From Crossiella sp. S99.2 (GTDB lineage: Bacteria > Actinomycetota > Actinomycetes > Mycobacteriales > Pseudonocardiaceae), in contig NZ_JALMDK010000005.1 of the NCBI RefSeq assembly GCF_023094165.1, positions 310,001-374,000 of the forward strand: a DNA stretch of 64,000 nt, written 5' to 3'. The position numbers and the translations under genes were made by a program. Shown in pieces: positions 61,194-64,000 of this stretch. Positions within the stretch are counted from its first letter, which is position 1, and every line of letters begins with the position of its first letter. The notes below the pieces were generated by a model, which worked only from the letters and a program-made list of their open reading frames with translations, searched no databases and was not told the origin of the DNA.

Positions 61194-61850
61194 TCAGCTC
61201 AGGAGGGCTTGCTGGACTTCGTTTTCCACGTCGCTGGTGGCTACGAAGAGGAGTTCGTCGCCGGCTTCGAGGGTGTCGTCCGGTTGCGGGACGATGACCC
61301 GGCCGCCGCGCAGGATGGTGACCAGGGCGGCGTCCCGGGGGAGGCGGAGGGCCTTGACGGCGCGGCCGGAGAGCGGGGTGTCCTCGGGGAGGGTCACCTC
61401 GACCAGGTTGGCGCCGCCCTGACGGAAGGTCAGCAGGCGGACCAGATCGCCGACCGTGACGGCTTCCTCGACCATGGCGGCGAGCATGCGCGGGGTGGAG
61501 ACCGCCACGTCCACGCCCCACGCCTCGGTGAACAGCCATTCGTTGCGGGGGTCGTTGACCCTGGCGACCACCCGGCGGACCGCGAACTCGGTCTTGGCCA
61601 GCAGGGCCACCACCAGGTTGACCTTGTCATCGCCGGTGGCGGCGATGACCACGTCGCACAGCTCCATGCCCGCCTCCTCAAGAGAGGAGAGTTCGCAGGC
61701 GTCGGCGTGCACCCACTCGGCCTGTTCGACGGCGTGCGGGTCGAAGTGGTTGCGGTCCCGCTCGATCAGCATGACCTGGTGCTCGGAGTCGAGCAGTTCG
61801 CGGGCGATGGACCGGCCGACCGCCCCGGCCCCGGCGATGGCGACGCGCAT
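61194..61850 (-). CDS. ceoC: TrkA-type potassium uptake regulator, second subunit (CeoC-like)
   Basis: This 218-residue RCK protein has the Rossmann motif GAGAVGRSIA at 7-16 with acidic Glu in MLIERDRNHF for NAD(H), an RCK_N domain (about 1-125) and RCK_C (about 135-218). With its neighbour it should gate a Trk potassium channel in response to nucleotides. The ATG overlaps the previous stop by one base (TGATG). It corresponds to Rv2692. No membrane TrkH subunit is in the window. Confidence 0.92.
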   Translation of the reverse strand: MRVAIAGAGAVGRSIARELLDSEHQVMLIERDRNHFDPHAVEQAEWVHADACELSSLEEAGMELCDVVIAATGDDKVNLVVALLAKTEFAVRRVVARVNDPRNEWLFTEAWGVDVAVSTPRMLAAMVEEAVTVGDLVRLLTFRQGGANLVEVTLPEDTPLSGRAVKALRLPRDAALVTILRGGRVIVPQPDDTLEAGDELLFVATSDVENEVQQALLS

Positions 61851-62515
61851 CAGTTGTTCTCCTCGGGAGCCTGGGCAGCGGCCGCGCTGACATCGGTGAC
61901 GGTGCCGGAGAGGGCGGCGACGTAGACCTGGTCGCCGGACTGCACCACGGTGTCCCGGTCCGGGAGCACGCCGGTGCCGAAGCGCATCACGAAGGACACC
62001 CTGGCGCCCACCGCCTCCTCGACCTCGCGCACCTCGCGGCCGACCCAGCCCTCGTGCAGCGGCAGCTGGAAGACCGCCACCGTGCCCGAGGGGTCGCGCC
62101 AGGCGGTGGCCACGCCGTCGGGTAGCAGCATCCGCAGGAACCGGTCGGTGGTCCAGGGCACGGTGGCCACGGTGGGGATGCCCAGCCGCTCGTAGACCGC
62201 GGCCCGCTTGGGGTCGTAGATCCGGGCGACCACGTGCTCCACGCCGAAGGTCTCACTGGCCACCCTGGCGGAGATGATGTTGGAGTTGTCGCCGTTGGAG
62301 ACCGCGGCGAAGGCCCCGGCCCGCTCGATCCCGGCCTCGATGAGCACCTGCCGGTCGAAGCCGATGCCGACCACCTGCTGGCCGTGGAAGTCCCCGCCCA
62401 GCCTGCGGAAGGACTGCACGTTCTTGTCCACCACCGCGACGGTGTGGCCGAGCCGTTCCAGCCCCTTGGCCAGCGAAGCCCCCACACGGCCGCAGCCCAT
62501 GATGACCACGTGCAC
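61850..62515 (-). CDS. ceoB: TrkA-type potassium uptake regulator, first subunit (CeoB-like)
   Basis: This 221-residue RCK protein has GCGRVGASLA at 7-16, VVDKNVQSF for nucleotide binding, SNGDNSNIISARVASETF near 75, and an RCK_C domain to the end. It corresponds to Rv2691. The GTG at 62515 is fixed by the strong ribosome site GGAGGAGGAA; a frame to 62545 is rejected. It heads a two-gene operon and diverges from the APC permease gene across 137 bp. The two TrkA proteins probably form one mixed ring. Confidence 0.92.
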   Translation of the reverse strand: MHVVIMGCGRVGASLAKGLERLGHTVAVVDKNVQSFRRLGGDFHGQQVVGIGFDRQVLIEAGIERAGAFAAVSNGDNSNIISARVASETFGVEHVVARIYDPKRAAVYERLGIPTVATVPWTTDRFLRMLLPDGVATAWRDPSGTVAVFQLPLHEGWVGREVREVEEAVGARVSFVMRFGTGVLPDRDTVVQSGDQVYVAALSGTVTDVSAAAAQAPEENN

Positions 62516-62652
62516 TAAGTTCCTCCTCCAAGCACGGCGGTACATCTAACCTTCCCCCAAACGGGGGATGGCCGCGACCCGTGTTCCGACTTTGCCAACA
62601 TACCGACGGCTGACCGGGCCCGGTGCTGGTGGCCCCGTCTACGCTGCGTCCC

Positions 62653-64000
62653 GTGTCCAAGTTCGCCACCGCGGCCAAACGCCTCCTGGTGGGGCGGCCG
62701 TTCCGCAGTGACCGGCTCTCCCACACGCTCTTGCCCAAGCGCATCGCGCTGCCGGTGTTCGCCTCCGACGCGTTGTCCTCGGTGGCTTACGCGCCGGAGG
62801 AGATCTTCCTGGTGCTCTCCATCGCCGGGCTCTCGGGCTACGTGTTCGCGCCGTGGATCGGGGTGGCGGTGGCGGTGGTCATGATGACCGTCGTCTTCAG
62901 TTACCGGCAGAACGTGCACGCCTACCCCTCCGGCGGCGGCGACTACGAGATCGCGAACGCGAACCTGGGGCGCTACGGCGGCCTGACCGTGGGCAGCGCG
63001 CTGCTGGTGGACTACATCCTCACCGTGGCCGTGTCGATCTCCTCGGCGATGGCCAACATCGGCTCGCTGATCCCGTACGTGGCCGAGCACAAGGTGATCT
63101 TCGCGGTGGTGGCCATCGTGCTGCTCACCGCGGTCAACCTGCGCGGCATCCGGGAGTCCGGCAGCGCCTTCGCCATCCCGACCTACGCGTTCATGATCGG
63201 CATGATCCTGATGATCCTGTTCGGGATGTTCCGCGGGTTCATCCTGGGCGAGAGCATGCCCGCGGAGAGCGCCGGGTTCACCCTGAACGCCGAGCACGAC
63301 GAACTCATGGGCCTGGCGCTGGCGATGATCGTGCTGCGCTCGTTCACCCAGGGCTGCGCCGCGCTGACCGGGGTCGAGGCGATCAGCAACGGCGTGCCCG
63401 CCTTCCGCAAGCCGAAGTCGCGCAACGCCGCCACCACGCTGCTGATGATGGGCCTGATCGCGGTGATCATGCTGATGGGCCTGGTGGTGCTGGCCCAGCT
63501 GACCGGGGTCAAGATCGCCGAGCACCCGGCGACCCAGCTCGGCGGCGCCCCGGCGGACTACCACCAGAAGACCATGGTGGTGCAGATCGCCAACGCGGTC
63601 TTCAACGGCTTCCCGGTGGGCGCGGTGTTCATCGCCGCGGTCACCGCGCTGATCCTGGTGCTGGCGGCCAACACCGCCTTCAACGGCTTCCCGGTGCTCG
63701 GCTCGATCCTGGCCCAGGACCGCTACCTGCCGCGCCAGCTGCACACCCGCGGCGACCGGCTGGCCTTTTCCAACGGCATCGTCTTCCTCGCCGGGTTCGC
63801 CATCCTGCTGGTCATCCTCTACGAGGCCGAGGTCGGCAGGCTGATCCCGCTCTACACCGTCGGCGTGTTCGTCTCCTTCACGCTCAGCCAGGCCGGCATG
63901 GTCCGGCACTGGAACAAGCTGCTGCGCGGCGAGCAGGACACCGCGGTGCTCACCCGGCTCAAGCGGTCCCGGCTGATCAGCGGCTTCGGCATGATCATGA
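62653..64000 (+). CDS. APC family amino acid/cation permease, truncated by the window edge
   Basis: The first 449 codons of an APC-superfamily permease are present; the frame is open to the end of the window. The protein starts SKFATAAKRLLVGRPFRSD, then conserved FASDALSSVAYAPEEIFLVL and YPSGGGDYEIANANLG, typical of the large potassium/amino-acid transporter-like group that includes Rv2690c. About 11 transmembrane helices are visible. The GTG at 62653 follows TACGCT by seven bases without a ribosome site, so it is probably leaderless. Next to two TrkA-type regulators, potassium transport is a plausible role. Confidence 0.88.
   Translation, partial: MSKFATAAKRLLVGRPFRSDRLSHTLLPKRIALPVFASDALSSVAYAPEEIFLVLSIAGLSGYVFAPWIGVAVAVVMMTVVFSYRQNVHAYPSGGGDYEIANANLGRYGGLTVGSALLVDYILTVAVSISSAMANIGSLIPYVAEHKVIFAVVAIVLLTAVNLRGIRESGSAFAIPTYAFMIGMILMILFGMFRGFILGESMPAESAGFTLNAEHDELMGLALAMIVLRSFTQGCAALTGVEAISNGVPAFRKPKSRNAATTLLMMGLIAVIMLMGLVVLAQLTGVKIAEHPATQLGGAPADYHQKTMVVQIANAVFNGFPVGAVFIAAVTALILVLAANTAFNGFPVLGSILAQDRYLPRQLHTRGDRLAFSNGIVFLAGFAILLVILYEAEVGRLIPLYTVGVFVSFTLSQAGMVRHWNKLLRGEQDTAVLTRLKRSRLISGFGMIM

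Overview
The window is 64 kb of a high-GC actinobacterial chromosome. Third codon positions are almost all G or C, GTG starts are common, and many genes look leaderless. From about 53.4 kb to the end the gene order is sigA - ppgK - suhB - cei - DUF4193 - DUF3093 - dut - DUF3710 - OB-fold gene - DUF3159 - two TrkA genes - APC permease. This matches the block I know from Mycobacterium tuberculosis (Rv2703 back to Rv2690), so this is core chromosome. A member of the Pseudonocardiales is the most likely source, but that is an inference. I saw no tRNA, rRNA, insertion sequence, prophage or CRISPR array.

Layout. 0-1.5 kb: a VapBC-type toxin-antitoxin pair overlapping an SGNH hydrolase. 1.5-2.7 kb: rtcB RNA ligase. 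2.8-12.8 kb: a complete oxidative hexuronate/aldarate locus. An IclR regulator and uronate dehydrogenase plus alpha-ketoglutarate semialdehyde dehydrogenase run leftward. A three-gene sugar ABC importer, 5-dehydro-4-deoxyglucarate dehydratase, glucarate dehydratase and one unrecognised protein run rightward. Together they would convert uronate to aldarate, to 5-keto-4-deoxyglucarate, to ketoglutarate semialdehyde, to 2-oxoglutarate. 13-30.6 kb: housekeeping and regulatory genes. These include a TRM11-like methyltransferase, class I fumarase, tyrosine phosphatase, SigB-like sigma factor with an ECF-type promoter, Dtd, a C45 Ntn hydrolase, a PucR regulator, a CGNR protein diverging from an AlkZ-like glycosylase, and psuK/psuG.

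30.7-39.7 kb is a secretome island: a beta-helix protein, four tandem small secreted paralogues sharing a GDGG..NW motif, a secreted GH3 and GH29 pair, and a subtilase. 39.7-44.1 kb: a MerR/MFS pair, a DJ-1 family protein, an IclR regulator and a YihY membrane protein. 44.3-51.4 kb: an SF2 helicase, then a xylose-type ABC importer (binding protein, ATPase, permease) ending in a ROK repressor. 51.5-53.3 kb: small zinc-binding proteins and an acetyltransferase-like gene.

The most unusual structure is a dispersed family of intergenic arrays with an exact 22-bp (sometimes 21-bp) period. The 9-bp core is a near-palindrome (TTGGCCCAA, TTGGGCCAA, or the asymmetric TTGGCCGTT/AACGGCCAA). Six arrays with 2 to about 12 units lie at 1.47, 18.36, 30.19, 46.07, 56.54 and 61.12 kb. 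Each begins 9-15 bp after the stop codon of a rightward gene, and five of the six lie between convergent genes. They are not CRISPRs. A second striking element is a perfect 46-bp palindrome at 25196-25241 that includes the start codons of two divergent, apparently leaderless genes.
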